The notes: a model not told the origin generated them from the letters alone. Counted from the stretch's first letter, positions 35,286 through 44,085 are shown. The stretch: 64,000 nt of DNA from Gordonia rubripertincta (GCF_038024875.1 NZ_CP136136.1:2294001-2358000), one strand, 5' to 3'. Program-made: numbers and translations.

Positions 35286-36389
35286 TCAGCGCAGGGGAGT
35301 GATCCCCTGCGCACCCCTCGGGAACGTGGCCAGGGTCGCTTCGTCGATGTTGAGGTGTTGCGCCAGCAGCTTCGGCGGGACGTGGCTCAGCCACTGGGCC
35401 AGTGACACCTCCTCGTACTTCTCGGCGCGGAACACCTCGAGGAACTGCAGCACTTCGTCACCGGTGTTCTCGACATAGTGGCCGTAGTTGCGCCGGACGA
35501 CGCCGACGTCCCCGGCGCGGAAGTCGGTGGTGTTGGCGTGCGGGCCGGTGTTGAACACCGTCATCCGGCCCTGACCCCGCAGGTAGTACTGCCATTCGCC
35601 GGCGTTCGGATGCCAGTGCAGTTCACGCATGGACCCTGGTTCGATGCTCACCAGCGCGGCTGCGACCGTGTTCGACACCGGGAAGTTGGTGCTGTCGGCG
35701 ATCTGGATGCTGCCGCCGCTGTTCTCGACGACCGGCTTGGTCCGCGACAACCGGAAGATGACCGGTTCGCTCGCCCCCCACTCGACTCCGGCGGTGTCCT
35801 GGCCGGCCGCGAGGTCGCCGGGTTCGTCGCCGGGGAAGATCCACAGGTTGTGCAGCGGGATGTCGTCGAACACCTCCTGCGCCACACCGAAATTCTTCGC
35901 CAACACCTCCGGAGGGGTGTGCGCGAACCAGTCGGTGAGCAGCAGCGTGTTGCTCTCCGACTGCTCGCCGTCGTGAAAGGCCAGGACGAACTCGCCGCCG
36001 TCGGGGCCGAGGCCCTGCAGTGAATGCGGCGTGCCGGCGGGGAAGAACCAGAGGTCGCCTTCCTCGACGTCTTCGACGCTGGGCTTGCCGGACCGGCTGA
36101 GCGTCGTGACGCGGACGCGGCCGCGGGTCATCACCGCCCACTCGGAGGTCTGGTGCCAGTGCAGTTCGCGGATTCCGCCCGGTTCGAGAAACATGTTGAC
36201 CCCGGCGATCTCCTCGGAGATCGCGAAGTCCTGTTGGGTGAGTTCGCGAGCCCAACCGCCGGCCTGGATTCGGCGCGACGATATGTTGAACGACGACCAG
36301 AAGAACGGCTGCGTGCTGACGTCCGTCGCGGGCGGATCCATCTGGTCGGGGAACTGGCTGTCGATCGCCGGATTGCGGGGACCGCGCAT
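35286..36389 (-). CDS. oxdC: Oxalate decarboxylase-like bicupin, possible 5' frameshift
   Basis: 367-residue bicupin. Each cupin has its manganese set: ELHWHQTSEW with later HSLQ in the first, ELHWHPNAGEW with later YGHYVENTGDE in the second. The loop SESNTLLLTDWFAHTP corresponds to the SENST lid of Bacillus OxdC that holds the catalytic Glu, so the enzyme probably splits oxalate to formate and CO2. The ATG at 36389 gives MRGPRNPAID; reading further upstream in this frame (TPFDHPRSTE) still looks like OxdC. A good start, AGGAGACATC-ATG, lies at 36504 in another frame (MNPPKNDTTVGHETP). One inserted base near 36420 would explain this. Part of the decayed island before secE. Confidence 0.75.
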   Translation of the reverse strand: MRGPRNPAIDSQFPDQMDPPATDVSTQPFFWSSFNISSRRIQAGGWARELTQQDFAISEEIAGVNMFLEPGGIRELHWHQTSEWAVMTRGRVRVTTLSRSGKPSVEDVEEGDLWFFPAGTPHSLQGLGPDGGEFVLAFHDGEQSESNTLLLTDWFAHTPPEVLAKNFGVAQEVFDDIPLHNLWIFPGDEPGDLAAGQDTAGVEWGASEPVIFRLSRTKPVVENSGGSIQIADSTNFPVSNTVAAALVSIEPGSMRELHWHPNAGEWQYYLRGQGRMTVFNTGPHANTTDFRAGDVGVVRRNYGHYVENTGDEVLQFLEVFRAEKYEEVSLAQWLSHVPPKLLAQHLNIDEATLATFPRGAQGITPLR

Positions 36390-36504
36390 CTCGGTGCTGC
36401 GCGGGTGGTCGAACGGTGTTGACGCTGCCCTCCGGCGGGAGGTCCGGGTTGCCGACGGTGGGGGTCTCGTGTCCGACGGTGGTGTCGTTCTTCGGCGGAT
36501 TCAT
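36390..36504 (-). pseudogene. Probable out-of-frame 5' end of the oxalate decarboxylase gene
   Basis: From the ATG at 36504, with AGGAGA seven bases upstream, the frame reads MNPPKNDTTVGHETPTVG and on to PPEGSVNT, protein-like, then loses sense (RPPAQHRDARS). Skipping one base within AACACCGTTCG (36410-36420) continues as TPFDHPRSTEMRGPRN and joins the bicupin frame. Either a base insertion in the genome, an assembly error, or a non-coding leader. Confidence 0.45.
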
Positions 36505-36533
36505 GATGTCTCCTGGGGTGTCGGCGCGCGGGC

Positions 36534-37160
36534 TCAGTCGGCGATGAATTTGAGGATGTCGTTGTCGAGCTCGTGCTGGTAGTCGCCGTAGATACCGTGC
36601 GGCGCACCGGGATACACCTTGAGGGTGCCGTCGCGGACGAGCTTGATCGCCTTTTCGGCGGCGGCGGCGATCGGCACGATCTGGTCGTCGTCGCCCTGTG
36701 CGATGAAGATCGGCACGTCGAGTGCCCTCAGGTCCTCGGTCTGGTCGGTCTCGGAGAACGCCTTGACGCAGTCGTAGACGGCGGAGAGGTTGGCCATCAT
36801 GCCCTGCCGCCAGAAGTCGTCCTTGGCACCCTGGGACACATTGGAGCCCTTGCGGTTCGCGCCGTAGAACGACTCGGCGAGGTCCCTCCAGAACTGGGAC
36901 CGGTCGGCCAGCACGTTGGCGCGGATCTCGTCAAAGGCCTCGATCGGGGTCCCCTCCGGGTTGTCCGGGGTCTGGAGCATCAGCGGCGGGATGGCGCCGG
37001 CGGTGATCACCTTCACGACGCGATCCTTGCCGTACTTCGCCGCATACCGCACCACCTCACCACCGCCGGTGGAGTGGCCGACCACGACGAGGTCGCGGAG
37101 ATCAAGCGCCTCGACGAGTTCGGACAGGTCACGGAGGCTGGCCGGTGGCCGCTCTACCGG
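36534..37160 (-). pseudogene. 5'-truncated alpha/beta hydrolase (haloperoxidase-like)
   Basis: About 208 codons in frame, beginning immediately after the stop of the histidine kinase (PVERPPASLRDLSELVEAL then VVVGHSTGGGEVVRY). GHSTGGG holds the nucleophile Ser, and QGDDDQIVP and GAPHGIYGDY give the Asp and His of the triad. Chloroperoxidase-type relatives are about 270-280 residues; the first 70 or so residues, with the core strands and the oxyanion loop, are missing. There is no start codon with a ribosome binding site; the first GTG (37085) lies within the nucleophile-elbow strand. Best read as a deletion remnant fused to the kinase end. Confidence 0.75.
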
Positions 37161-38816
37161 CTAGCCGGTAGTCGAGGTCTCGGCGAGCGGGATTCGCGCC
37201 CGCACGGTGGTGCCGTTCCCCGACGGGCTGTCGATGACGAGTTCGCCTTCCACCGCCTCCACGCGGTCGCGGAGGCCGATGAGTCCGGAACCCTTCTCGG
37301 GCAGGGCGCCGCCGATGCCGTCGTCGGTCACCGACAGGGTGAGAGTGTCCTCGTCGACGTGTGCCGAGATGACGACCTCGGACGCCTGTGCATACTTCGC
37401 GGTGTTCGTGAGTGATTCGGCCACAACGTAATACGCGGTCACCTCGGCCGTCTTCGGCATCCGGCCGAGGTCGTGTGCCTGCAGTGTCACCGGCACCGAC
37501 GACCGTCTCGCCAACGTCCTCAGTGCTGGGCCGAGCCCGCCGCGGGAGAGGATCGCGGGATGGATTCCCCGGGACAACTCCTGGAGGTCCCGGTGGATGT
37601 GAGCGAGGGAGTCGACAACGGCGTCGAGCCGACCCTGCACCTCGGTCGGGTCGTCGGGCACTGAGGCCTGTAGGGCGCGGATGTCGAGTCCGAGGGACAC
37701 GATGCGCTGCTGCGCACCGTCGTGCAGGTCGCGTTCGATCGTGCGTCGGGCCTGATCGGCGGCGGCGATGACGCGGGCGCGCGAACGGGTCAGCGCCGCC
37801 CGCGCCTCACTGTTGTAGATCGCCGTCGCCACCAGATCGGCGAAATCGCCGAGCCGCAAACGCAACTCCGACGGCACGGACCGGTGGGTGGTACCGACGA
37901 TGACTGCGCCCCAGGGTCGTTCGTCGACGGTGATCGGCGCGCCCACTCCGGTACGGAGACCGCGGGGCTCGAGTCGATCGGCGATGGGGCCGCTCGCCGT
38001 CGAATAGTCGAGGACCGACATCTCCCCGGTGTCGGCGACTAGGGTGGAGACGTTGGTGCCGCCGAGTGCCAACCGTTCGCCGACGGAAAGTGTCAGTTCC
38101 GTCGAATCATCGCGTGCGGCAAGGACTTCGCAGTGCGCTTCGTCGGTGTATCGAATGACCGTGACGTGTTCGACGCCCAGCTCGTCGGCGAGTTCGGCTG
38201 CGACGATTCCGCAGACCTCATCGGGTTCGGCGCGTGAGGCGACCGCGGTCGCGACTCGCCGCAGGGCCACCTGCTGGCGGGCGAGCGTGACGGTCCGGTC
38301 GTTGAGTGCCTGGCGGTCGAGAGCGGCGGCGAGGAGCGCTTCGAGGCTGGGCACCATGCGCGTGACACGGCGCCGGTCGGCGGGGTCGAGGTCGGCCGGC
38401 ACCAATAGCGACCCGACCGAACGTCCGCGATCGAGCAAAGCGATGCGCTGCTGCCCCGGACCCGGTGGGGCGTCGGCGTCACCGAGAACAGCCCCCGGTG
38501 CGGGCAGGTCGAGCACCTCGGTCAGGCGAATACCCGCCGCGGTCAACGCCTCCGGGAGGTCCGCGGCACGCAGCACGGTCCGGGCGAGGTCCGCGGACAG
38601 ATTCGCCTCTCGGCGACGCTGGTCGGACTCGAGTGCGTGCAGGCGCGCCTGGCCGACCAGGGCGTTGGTGAGCAATGCGAGCACGAGGAAGACGACGACC
38701 CTGGGGGCGGCACTGTCGGTGCTCTGGCTGGCGTGGAACCACGCATAGGCCGCGGCACTGGCCGCCGAGATGGCCACCGCGAGGGGGAAGCCCCAGCGGG
38801 CGGACACCACCAGCAC
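37161..38816 (-). CDS. Sensor histidine kinase (NarL type, GAF), N-terminus cut by an amber codon
   Basis: 551 codons remain open: one or two membrane segments (VVSARWGFPLAVAISAA; VVVFLVLALL), a GAF domain (about 205-345), a HisKA_3 dimerisation helix with ERDLHDGAQQRIVSLG (phospho-acceptor His), and a HATPase domain (VVAESLTNTAKYAQ; VTDDGIGG; GLIGLRDRVEAVEG). The same frame continues upstream through a TAG at 38871-38873 into two further membrane segments, starting at the GTG 39035. The GTG at 38816 is thus probably not native and has no ribosome binding site. The kinase is likely inactive or made in short form. It is divergent from a receiver gene that is also damaged. Confidence 0.75.
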   Translation of the reverse strand: MLVVSARWGFPLAVAISAASAAAYAWFHASQSTDSAAPRVVVFLVLALLTNALVGQARLHALESDQRRREANLSADLARTVLRAADLPEALTAAGIRLTEVLDLPAPGAVLGDADAPPGPGQQRIALLDRGRSVGSLLVPADLDPADRRRVTRMVPSLEALLAAALDRQALNDRTVTLARQQVALRRVATAVASRAEPDEVCGIVAAELADELGVEHVTVIRYTDEAHCEVLAARDDSTELTLSVGERLALGGTNVSTLVADTGEMSVLDYSTASGPIADRLEPRGLRTGVGAPITVDERPWGAVIVGTTHRSVPSELRLRLGDFADLVATAIYNSEARAALTRSRARVIAAADQARRTIERDLHDGAQQRIVSLGLDIRALQASVPDDPTEVQGRLDAVVDSLAHIHRDLQELSRGIHPAILSRGGLGPALRTLARRSSVPVTLQAHDLGRMPKTAEVTAYYVVAESLTNTAKYAQASEVVISAHVDEDTLTLSVTDDGIGGALPEKGSGLIGLRDRVEAVEGELVIDSPSGNGTTVRARIPLAETSTTG

Positions 38817-38870
38817 GCCAAACAGGAAGACGGCACCGAAGGCGTTCTCCGGGAAGACCTCCCTAAGCAG

Positions 38871-39035
38871 CTACACCACGACGACCTCGACGGCAATCAG
38901 CACGAGCGCAGTCGCCACGCCCCATTGCCAGCGCGGCGACGTCGGCCGGAGCACCACCGCGACAACCCGGTCCCGCAGTGGGCCGCGGTCGTTCTTCCAG
39001 CTAGCGGGAATGCCTCGCGCTGCTGCTTCTGACAC
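38871..39035 (-). pseudogene. N-terminal fragment of the histidine kinase before the amber stop
   Basis: From the GTG at 39035 the frame reads VSEAAARGIPASWKNDR, then hydrophobic stretches RVVAVVLRP and WGVATALVLIAVEVVVV, then TAG (38873-38871), then LLREVFPENAFGAVFLFG in the same frame, joining the kinase. The two sides make a natural four-helix sensor N-terminus, so TAG has replaced a sense codon. Confidence 0.7.
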
Positions 39036-39045
39036 GCTGATCAGT

Positions 39046-39468
39046 ATGGAACCCACCCGCCTGCGCTGCCTGATAGTCGACGACAGTGCCGACTTCCGGG
39101 CTTCGCTGCGCGGAACGCTCGAGGCCGGGGGGATCACGGTGGTGGGGACGGCCTCGACGCTCGACGACGCGGTCCGCGAATCGCGATCGACCCGGCCCGA
39201 CGTCGCGCTCGTCGACATCGACCTGGGCGAGGAGAACGGCTTCGCCGTCGTCGAGGCACTCCACGATTCGGGACTCGATCCGGTGCCCGCGGTGGTGCTG
39301 GTGTCCACCCACGACGAGGAGGAGTTCGCCGACCTGATCGACCTCAGCGCTGCCGTGGGTCGTTGCGACGCCGCGCGGCGACGAGTTCCTGCACCAGAGC
39401 GGGGTCCATCACCGAGGCGCCGCCGGCGATCCGCTGCACGGTCTCGACGAACTCGGCGACGTCGGTGA
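39046..39468 (+). pseudogene. Response regulator receiver, 3'-truncated
   Basis: From the ATG at 39046: LRCLIVDDSADFRASLRGTL (acidic pair), VALVDIDLGEENGF (phospho-acceptor Asp), VVLVSTHDEEEF (Thr/Ser switch). Homology stops after DLIDLSAAVG, near 39355; then the frame runs Arg-rich through the antisense of the next gene (RRRRRSAARSRRTRRRR). The last strand and helix of the receiver, including the conserved Lys, are lost. It diverges from the kinase, so it was probably its partner. A deletion shared with the convergent regulator is the likely cause. Confidence 0.7.
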
Positions 39469-39799
39469 CGCGGCTCTTCAGCAGGTAGCCGACGCCTTGG
39501 CCGCCGTCGAGCAGTTCGAGGGCGTGGTCGACGTCGACGTGCGCGGAGAGCAGCAGGATCGCGGCGTCGGGGTATTCGCGTCGGATGCGCAGTGCGGCGT
39601 CGAGGCCCTCGGCGGTGTGGGTCGGGGGCATGCGGATGTCGACGACTGCGATATCGGGCCGGTGTTCGGCCACCAGCGCGAGCAACCCGTCGGCGTCGCC
39701 CGCCTGCCCGACTACCTCGATGCCCGCAGACGTCAGCAGACTTGCGAGGCCTTCCCGGAGCAGGACGTCGTCGTCGGCGATCGTCAGGCGCAGGGGCAT
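39344..39799 (-). CDS. NarL-type response regulator lacking its DNA-binding domain
   Basis: 151 residues from the ATG at 39799. Complete receiver: LRLTIADDDVLLREGLASLL, IAVVDIRMPPTHTAEGLDAAL (phospho Asp), LLLSAHVD, and GYLLKSRV (conserved Lys). After the linker VMDPALVQELVAARRRNDP it ends at RQR-stop, where family members continue with the LTPRE LuxR helix-turn-helix. The cut coincides with the truncation of the convergent receiver at about 39355. It can no longer bind DNA by that domain. Upstream frame to 40009 is not coding. Confidence 0.8.
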   Translation of the reverse strand: MPLRLTIADDDVLLREGLASLLTSAGIEVVGQAGDADGLLALVAEHRPDIAVVDIRMPPTHTAEGLDAALRIRREYPDAAILLLSAHVDVDHALELLDGGQGVGYLLKSRVTDVAEFVETVQRIAGGASVMDPALVQELVAARRRNDPRQR

Positions 39800-40075
39800 G
39801 TCAGCACCGTGCTTCCGTCTCGGGGGTCGGACGCGGGCCACTCGTGCCGTGCCGATCCGGACACGACAAGGGAACTCTACCGTGATGTCTGCGATGTTTT
39901 CGCAGGTCGGAGGACGACGCCGTGCGTTCGCGCGGGGCGTTCCGGCAACCGGGAAACCCATCCCGGGGCGTCGCCGGACGCGCGGCGTGTACGGTCGTCG
40001 AGGGAGCACGTGGAGCGCGTTTTGGGTCCACAGCCCCAGTGATCTACACTGAAGTGTCTGATTGATTCAGGCTTG

Positions 40076-40098
40076 CGCGCTACCCATAGGGTGGCGCG
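40076..40098 (+). terminator. Hairpin with T-rich tail upstream of tRNA-Trp
   Basis: CGCGCTACCC-ATA-GGGTGGCGCG, ten pairs with one G-T wobble, followed by TTGGTTTTGT. It looks like a plus-strand terminator, but no intact plus-strand gene ends before it; perhaps a leftover of the deleted regulator region. Confidence 0.45.
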
Positions 40099-40189
40099 TT
40101 GGTTTTGTCGGCGGTGAAACGGCGGCACCGGTCGTGAGACCGGGATTCGATGAGATGGCAGCGGAACCGCTCCGGTGGGGAAGCCGCAA

Positions 40190-40262
<73 letters not shown>

Positions 40263-40301
40263 CCCTGGTGAAGGGCACACGTTGACGAGAGGACCGCGAA
40301 G

Positions 40302-40781
40302 TTGAGCAAGCGAGACCGGGCTGCCCGCGCCAAAGAAGCCGCTGAGGGTTCTGCGGCCGATTCGGCTGCGGCTGAGCTCGACGGTCGCGACGAGGCCACC
40401 GGCGGTGCGGACGACGAGACGTCGACCGGAACCGCCAAGGAGCTGCGTCCGTCCGGCAAGCGCTCGGCTCGTGGACGTCGCTCGTCAACCGGTGCAACCG
40501 GAACCGACGGAGACACCGACTCCGCCACGGGGTCGGCAGTGGCTGTCAAGGAACGCAAGAAGAAGAAAAAGGCCTCTGCTGAGGAGAGCCGGAATCCGTT
40601 CGTTCGGATCTGGCTGTTTCTCACGCAGGTCGTCGCCGAGCTGAAGAAGGTCATCTGGCCGACGCGGCGCGAGATGATCACGTACACGATCGTCGTGCTC
40701 GTGTTTGTCATCGTGATGACCGCGTTCATCTCCGGCCTCGACCTGGCCTTTGCCAAGGGCGTCCTCTGGTTGTTCGGCTGA
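40302..40781 (+). CDS. secE: Preprotein translocase subunit SecE
   Basis: 159 residues; a hydrophilic, charged N-terminal extension of about 95 residues (with a KERKKKKKAS run), then the SecE core RNPFVRIWLFLTQVVAELKKVIWPTRREM and a single membrane span (TIVVLVFVIVMTAFISGLDLAF). SecE stabilises SecY in the membrane channel. TTG start at 40302 with GAGAGGA upstream; this gives LSKRDRAARAKE. The long extension is usual in actinobacteria. Followed by nusG in the same operon. Confidence 0.95.
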   Translation: MSKRDRAARAKEAAEGSAADSAAAELDGRDEATGGADDETSTGTAKELRPSGKRSARGRRSSTGATGTDGDTDSATGSAVAVKERKKKKKASAEESRNPFVRIWLFLTQVVAELKKVIWPTRREMITYTIVVLVFVIVMTAFISGLDLAFAKGVLWLFG

Positions 40782-40848
40782 CCCACGCGGTGGGTGGCCG
40801 GGCGAGCGGGAGCCGACCGGAGATGAACCATAAGGAGCGTGGGCTGCA

Positions 40849-41691
40849 GTGAGCACCCCGGAGAACGAACTCGCATCGACCGACGCCGTCGACGTGGCTG
40901 ACACCGACGTCGATGCGGCCGTCACCGACGAGGTCGACGAGGCTGCAGTCGACGAGGCCGGTGACACCGACGTCGAGGCGGCTGCCGAGGGCGACGAGGC
41001 TCCCGCGACCGACGTCGACTCCGAGGGCGCCGACGAGACCGCCGCCGAAGAGGCCCCCGAGGAGGAGGTCGATCCGGTCGAGGAGCTGCGCAAGCAGCTG
41101 CGTCGCGCACCCGGCGACTGGTACGTGATCCACAGCTACGCCGGCTACGAGAACAAGGTCAAGGCCAATCTCGAGACCCGCGTGCAGAACCTCGATGTCG
41201 GCGACTACATCTTCCAGGTCGAGGTTCCGACCGAAGAGGTCACCGAGATCAAGAACGGCCAGCCCAAGAAGGTCAACCGCAAGGTGCTGCCGGGCTACAT
41301 CCTGGTTCGCATGGAACTCAACGACGAGTCGTGGGGCGCCGTGCGCAACACCCCGGGTGTCACCGGGTTCGTCGGAATGACCAGCAAGCCGTCGCCGTTG
41401 TCGCTCAACGAGGTGCTGCAGTTCCTCATGCCGCGCGCCGAGGCCAAGAAGCCCGCCAAGGGTGGATCGGCCGCCGAGGGCGTCGAGGCCGCAGCTGCCG
41501 CCGCGTCGAACGTCATCGAGGTCGACTTCGAGGTCGGCGAATCGGTCACCGTCATGGACGGCCCGTTCGCGACGCTGCCCGCGTCGATCAGCGAGGTCAA
41601 CGCCGAGCAGCGCAAGGTCAAGGTGCTCGTGTCGATCTTCGGTCGCGAGACGCCGGTCGAGCTCGGGTTCAACCAGGTCGAGAAGATCTGA
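40849..41691 (+). CDS. nusG: Transcription termination/antitermination factor NusG
   Basis: 280 residues. The first 80 are acidic and low-complexity (Asp, Glu, Ala, Val, Thr), typical for actinobacterial NusG. The NGN domain starts [19 protein letters not shown], with [17 protein letters not shown] and TPGVTGFVG. The KOW domain near the end has [22 protein letters not shown]. NusG binds RNA polymerase and links it to Rho or the ribosome. GTG start at 40849, with AAGGAGC upstream. Confidence 0.96.
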   Translation: MSTPENELASTDAVDVADTDVDAAVTDEVDEAAVDEAGDTDVEAAAEGDEAPATDVDSEGADETAAEEAPEEEVDPVEELRKQLRRAPGDWYVIHSYAGYENKVKANLETRVQNLDVGDYIFQVEVPTEEVTEIKNGQPKKVNRKVLPGYILVRMELNDESWGAVRNTPGVTGFVGMTSKPSPLSLNEVLQFLMPRAEAKKPAKGGSAAEGVEAAAAAASNVIEVDFEVGESVTVMDGPFATLPASISEVNAEQRKVKVLVSIFGRETPVELGFNQVEKI

Positions 41692-41694
41692 CCC

Positions 41695-41785
41695 TTCGAG
41701 GCTCGCTTCGCTCGCACCTCAGGGAACGAGAGGAGCGCTTCGCTCGGAAACCGAGGAGCGAAGACAGTCGGCGAAAGCCGGAAAA
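41695..41785. repeat. Palindromic repeat region between nusG and rplK
   Basis: The 154-bp gap has CGCTTCGCTCG twice (41704-41714 and 41736-41746), and the second copy can pair with the later CCGAGGAGCGAAG (41751-41763). The sequence TTCGAGGCTCGCTTCGCTCG resembles dispersed intergenic palindromes that I recall from Gordonia and Rhodococcus genomes. It may fold into hairpins that separate nusG from rplK expression. Confidence 0.5.
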
Positions 41786-41845
41786 CACAGACTTTCACGT
41801 CTCCAGCGGGCGTGAATTCGCAAGGAAACAAGCAAGGACAAAAAG

Positions 41846-42280
41846 ATGCCTCCCAAGAAGAAGAAGCTCGCCGGGATCATCAAGCTCCAGATCCAGGCAG
41901 GCGCGGCCAACCCGGCCCCGCCCGTGGGTCCGGCGCTCGGTCAGCACGGCGTGAACATCATGGAGTTCTGCAAGGCGTATAACGCGGCGACCGAGTCGCA
42001 GCGCGGCAACGTCATCCCGGTGGAGATCTTCGTGTACGAAGATCGTTCCTTCGACTTCAAGTTGAAGACCCCGCCGGCAGCGAAGCTCCTGCTCAAGGCC
42101 GCAGGCCTGCAGAAGGGCTCCGGCGAGCCCCACACCAAGAAGGTCGGCAAGGTCAGCATGGACCAGGTCCGTGAGATCGCCAAGACCAAGGCCGAAGACC
42201 TGAACGCCAACGACATCGACCAGGCCGCGAAGATCATCGCCGGTACTGCTCGGTCCATGGGCATCACGGTCGAGGGCTAG
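41846..42280 (+). CDS. rplK: 50S ribosomal protein L11
   Basis: 144 residues. [46 protein letters not shown] is the L11 N-terminal domain with the proline-rich thiostrepton/release-factor region; [21 protein letters not shown] [20 protein letters not shown] and the C-terminal RNA-binding domain ending [12 protein letters not shown] follow. AAGGACAAAAAG precedes the ATG. Followed by rplA. Confidence 0.97.
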
Positions 42281-42362
42281 ACCCAACCAGTCATCTCGTG
42301 GGAGGGCCGGCTCGGCCCGAACCACACACCCCGCCGATTCAGTGCGGAGAAGGAACAGAGCA

Positions 42363-43079
42363 ATGAGCAAGAAGAGCAAGGCCTACGCGGCCGCGGCCGA
42401 GAAGGTCGACAAGTCCAAGCTGTACAGCCCGCTGGAGGCTGTGGAGCTGGCGAAAGAAACCTCGTCGAAGAACACCGACGCGACCGTTGAGGTTGCGATC
42501 CGGCTGGGCGTCGACCCCCGTAAGGCAGACCAGATGGTTCGAGGCACCGTCAACCTGCCGCACGGCACGGGTAAGGCCGCCCGCGTGATCGTGTTCGCCG
42601 CCGGCGACAAGGCCGCCGAGGCCACCGCCGCCGGTGCCGACGAGGTCGGCGCCGAGGACCTGATCGAGCGCATCCAGGGCGGTTGGCTGGACTTCGACGC
42701 CGCGATCGCCACCCCGGATCAGATGGCCAAGGTCGGCCGCATCGCGCGTGTCCTCGGACCGCGCGGCCTGATGCCGAACCCGAAGACGGGCACCGTGACC
42801 ACCGACGTCACCAAGGCCGTCAACGACATCAAGGGCGGCAAGATCAACTTCCGCGTCGACAAGGCAGCCAACCTGCATTTCGTCATCGGCAAGGCTTCGT
42901 TCGACCCGGCCAAGCTGGCCGAGAACTACGGCGCCGCGTACGACGAGATCATGCGTGCGAAGCCGTCGGCAGCCAAGGGCCGCTACATCAAGAAGGTCAC
43001 CGTCTCCACCACGTCGGGCCCGGGCATCCCGGTCGACCCGCAGGTCAGCCGCAACTTCGCCGAAGCTCCCCAGGCCTGA
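42363..43079 (+). CDS. rplA: 50S ribosomal protein L1
   Basis: 238 residues from the ATG at 42363 ([17 protein letters not shown]), with GGAGAAGGAACAG upstream. [44 protein letters not shown] and [22 protein letters not shown] are L1 signatures. L1 forms the mobile stalk at the E site and can repress its own operon. A strong terminator follows. Confidence 0.97.
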   Translation: MSKKSKAYAAAAEKVDKSKLYSPLEAVELAKETSSKNTDATVEVAIRLGVDPRKADQMVRGTVNLPHGTGKAARVIVFAAGDKAAEATAAGADEVGAEDLIERIQGGWLDFDAAIATPDQMAKVGRIARVLGPRGLMPNPKTGTVTTDVTKAVNDIKGGKINFRVDKAANLHFVIGKASFDPAKLAENYGAAYDEIMRAKPSAAKGRYIKKVTVSTTSGPGIPVDPQVSRNFAEAPQA

Positions 43080-43109
43080 TCCTGGCGCTCGCGCGTAACT
43101 AGAGACACC

Positions 43110-43146
43110 CACGAGGGGCCTGGCAGTCGATGCCGGGCCCCTCGTG
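43110..43146 (+). terminator. Terminator after rplA
   Basis: Perfect 11-bp stem (43110-43120 with 43136-43146, arm CACGAGGGGCC) and a loop that can itself pair GGCA/TGCC, 30 bp after the rplA stop; tail CTCTGTCT. Confidence 0.75.
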
Positions 43147-43184
43147 CTCTGTCTCAGCCAAGTTCTTCGGAGGTCAGTGGGCTC

Positions 43185-44084
43185 GTGGTGAGAATCCGTA
43201 GCGGAACCCGGCGTCGTGGTGCGCTGGTTGCGGCGTTGGTGTCGATGCTGCTGCTGGTTGTCGTCGGCTGCGACGCCGATGGTGGCCGTGGCGATGAGAC
43301 CGCTGCGTCGGCCACCCCGTCGGCGATCGTGTCGCTCAGTCCCACGACCACCGAGATGCTCTTCGCCGTCGGTGCCGGGGACCAGGTGGTGGCCGTCGAC
43401 GACCAGTCCGACTACCCGGCCGAGGCACCGCGGACCACGCTGTCGGGCTACACCCCGAACCTCGAGGCGATCCTCGCCTACGACCCCGACCTCGTCGTCC
43501 TCACCGACGACAACAACGACATCGTCGCCGGCCTCGACCGGGTGGGCGTGAAGGTGTTGCAGATCCCGGCCGCGAAGACCCTCGACGAGACCTACGCGCA
43601 GATCCAGCAGGTCGGCGGTGCCACCGGCCACGCTCGGGAGGCCGATGAACTCGTCACCTCGATGCGGGACGAGATCGAGAAGATCGTCCGCACTGTTCCG
43701 CTGCGCGAGGTGCCGCTGACCTACTTCCACGAGCTCGACGACACCTACTACACGGTCACCGACGACACCTACCTCGGCCAGATCTACGGGCTGCTCGGCC
43801 TGCGGTCGATCGCGACCGGTCAGAACGGTTACCCGCAGCTGTCGTCCGAGTACATCCTCGAGCGCGACCCCGAGGTGATCTTCCTCGCCGACTCCCAGTG
43901 CTGTGGGGTCACGCCGGAGAAGGTCGCCGCGCGTGCCGGCTGGGGGGATCTGCGGGCGGCCGTGAACGGTCAGGTCCACGTCCTCGACGAGGACGTCGCG
44001 AGCCGCTGGGGTCCACGCGTCGTCGACCTGGTCCGCGACGTCGCCCGGATCGTATCCGGCGTCGACGGACGGCCCACGAACTGA
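43185..44084 (+). CDS. ABC transporter substrate-binding lipoprotein (cobalamin/iron-siderophore class)
   Basis: 299 residues. Signal sequence with lipobox LVVVGC at about residues 25-30 and Cys as the lipid anchor. A periplasmic-binding fold of the BtuF/FhuD class: IVSLSPTTTEMLFAVGAGDQVVAVDDQSDYP at the N-lobe and EYILERDPEVIFLADSQ in the C-lobe. The gene heads an operon with permease, ATPase and a CobU fusion, so a corrinoid is the likely ligand. CGGAGG precedes the GTG at 43185. No cobalamin riboswitch is seen upstream of it. Confidence 0.85.
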   Translation: MVRIRSGTRRRGALVAALVSMLLLVVVGCDADGGRGDETAASATPSAIVSLSPTTTEMLFAVGAGDQVVAVDDQSDYPAEAPRTTLSGYTPNLEAILAYDPDLVVLTDDNNDIVAGLDRVGVKVLQIPAAKTLDETYAQIQQVGGATGHAREADELVTSMRDEIEKIVRTVPLREVPLTYFHELDDTYYTVTDDTYLGQIYGLLGLRSIATGQNGYPQLSSEYILERDPEVIFLADSQCCGVTPEKVAARAGWGDLRAAVNGQVHVLDEDVASRWGPRVVDLVRDVARIVSGVDGRPTN

Positions 44085-44085
44085 G

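Noticed and set aside
43081..43184. Cobalamin riboswitch before the plus-strand importer
   Set aside because: Only a terminator hairpin and a ribosome binding site are visible; no B12 box or GCCACTG element.
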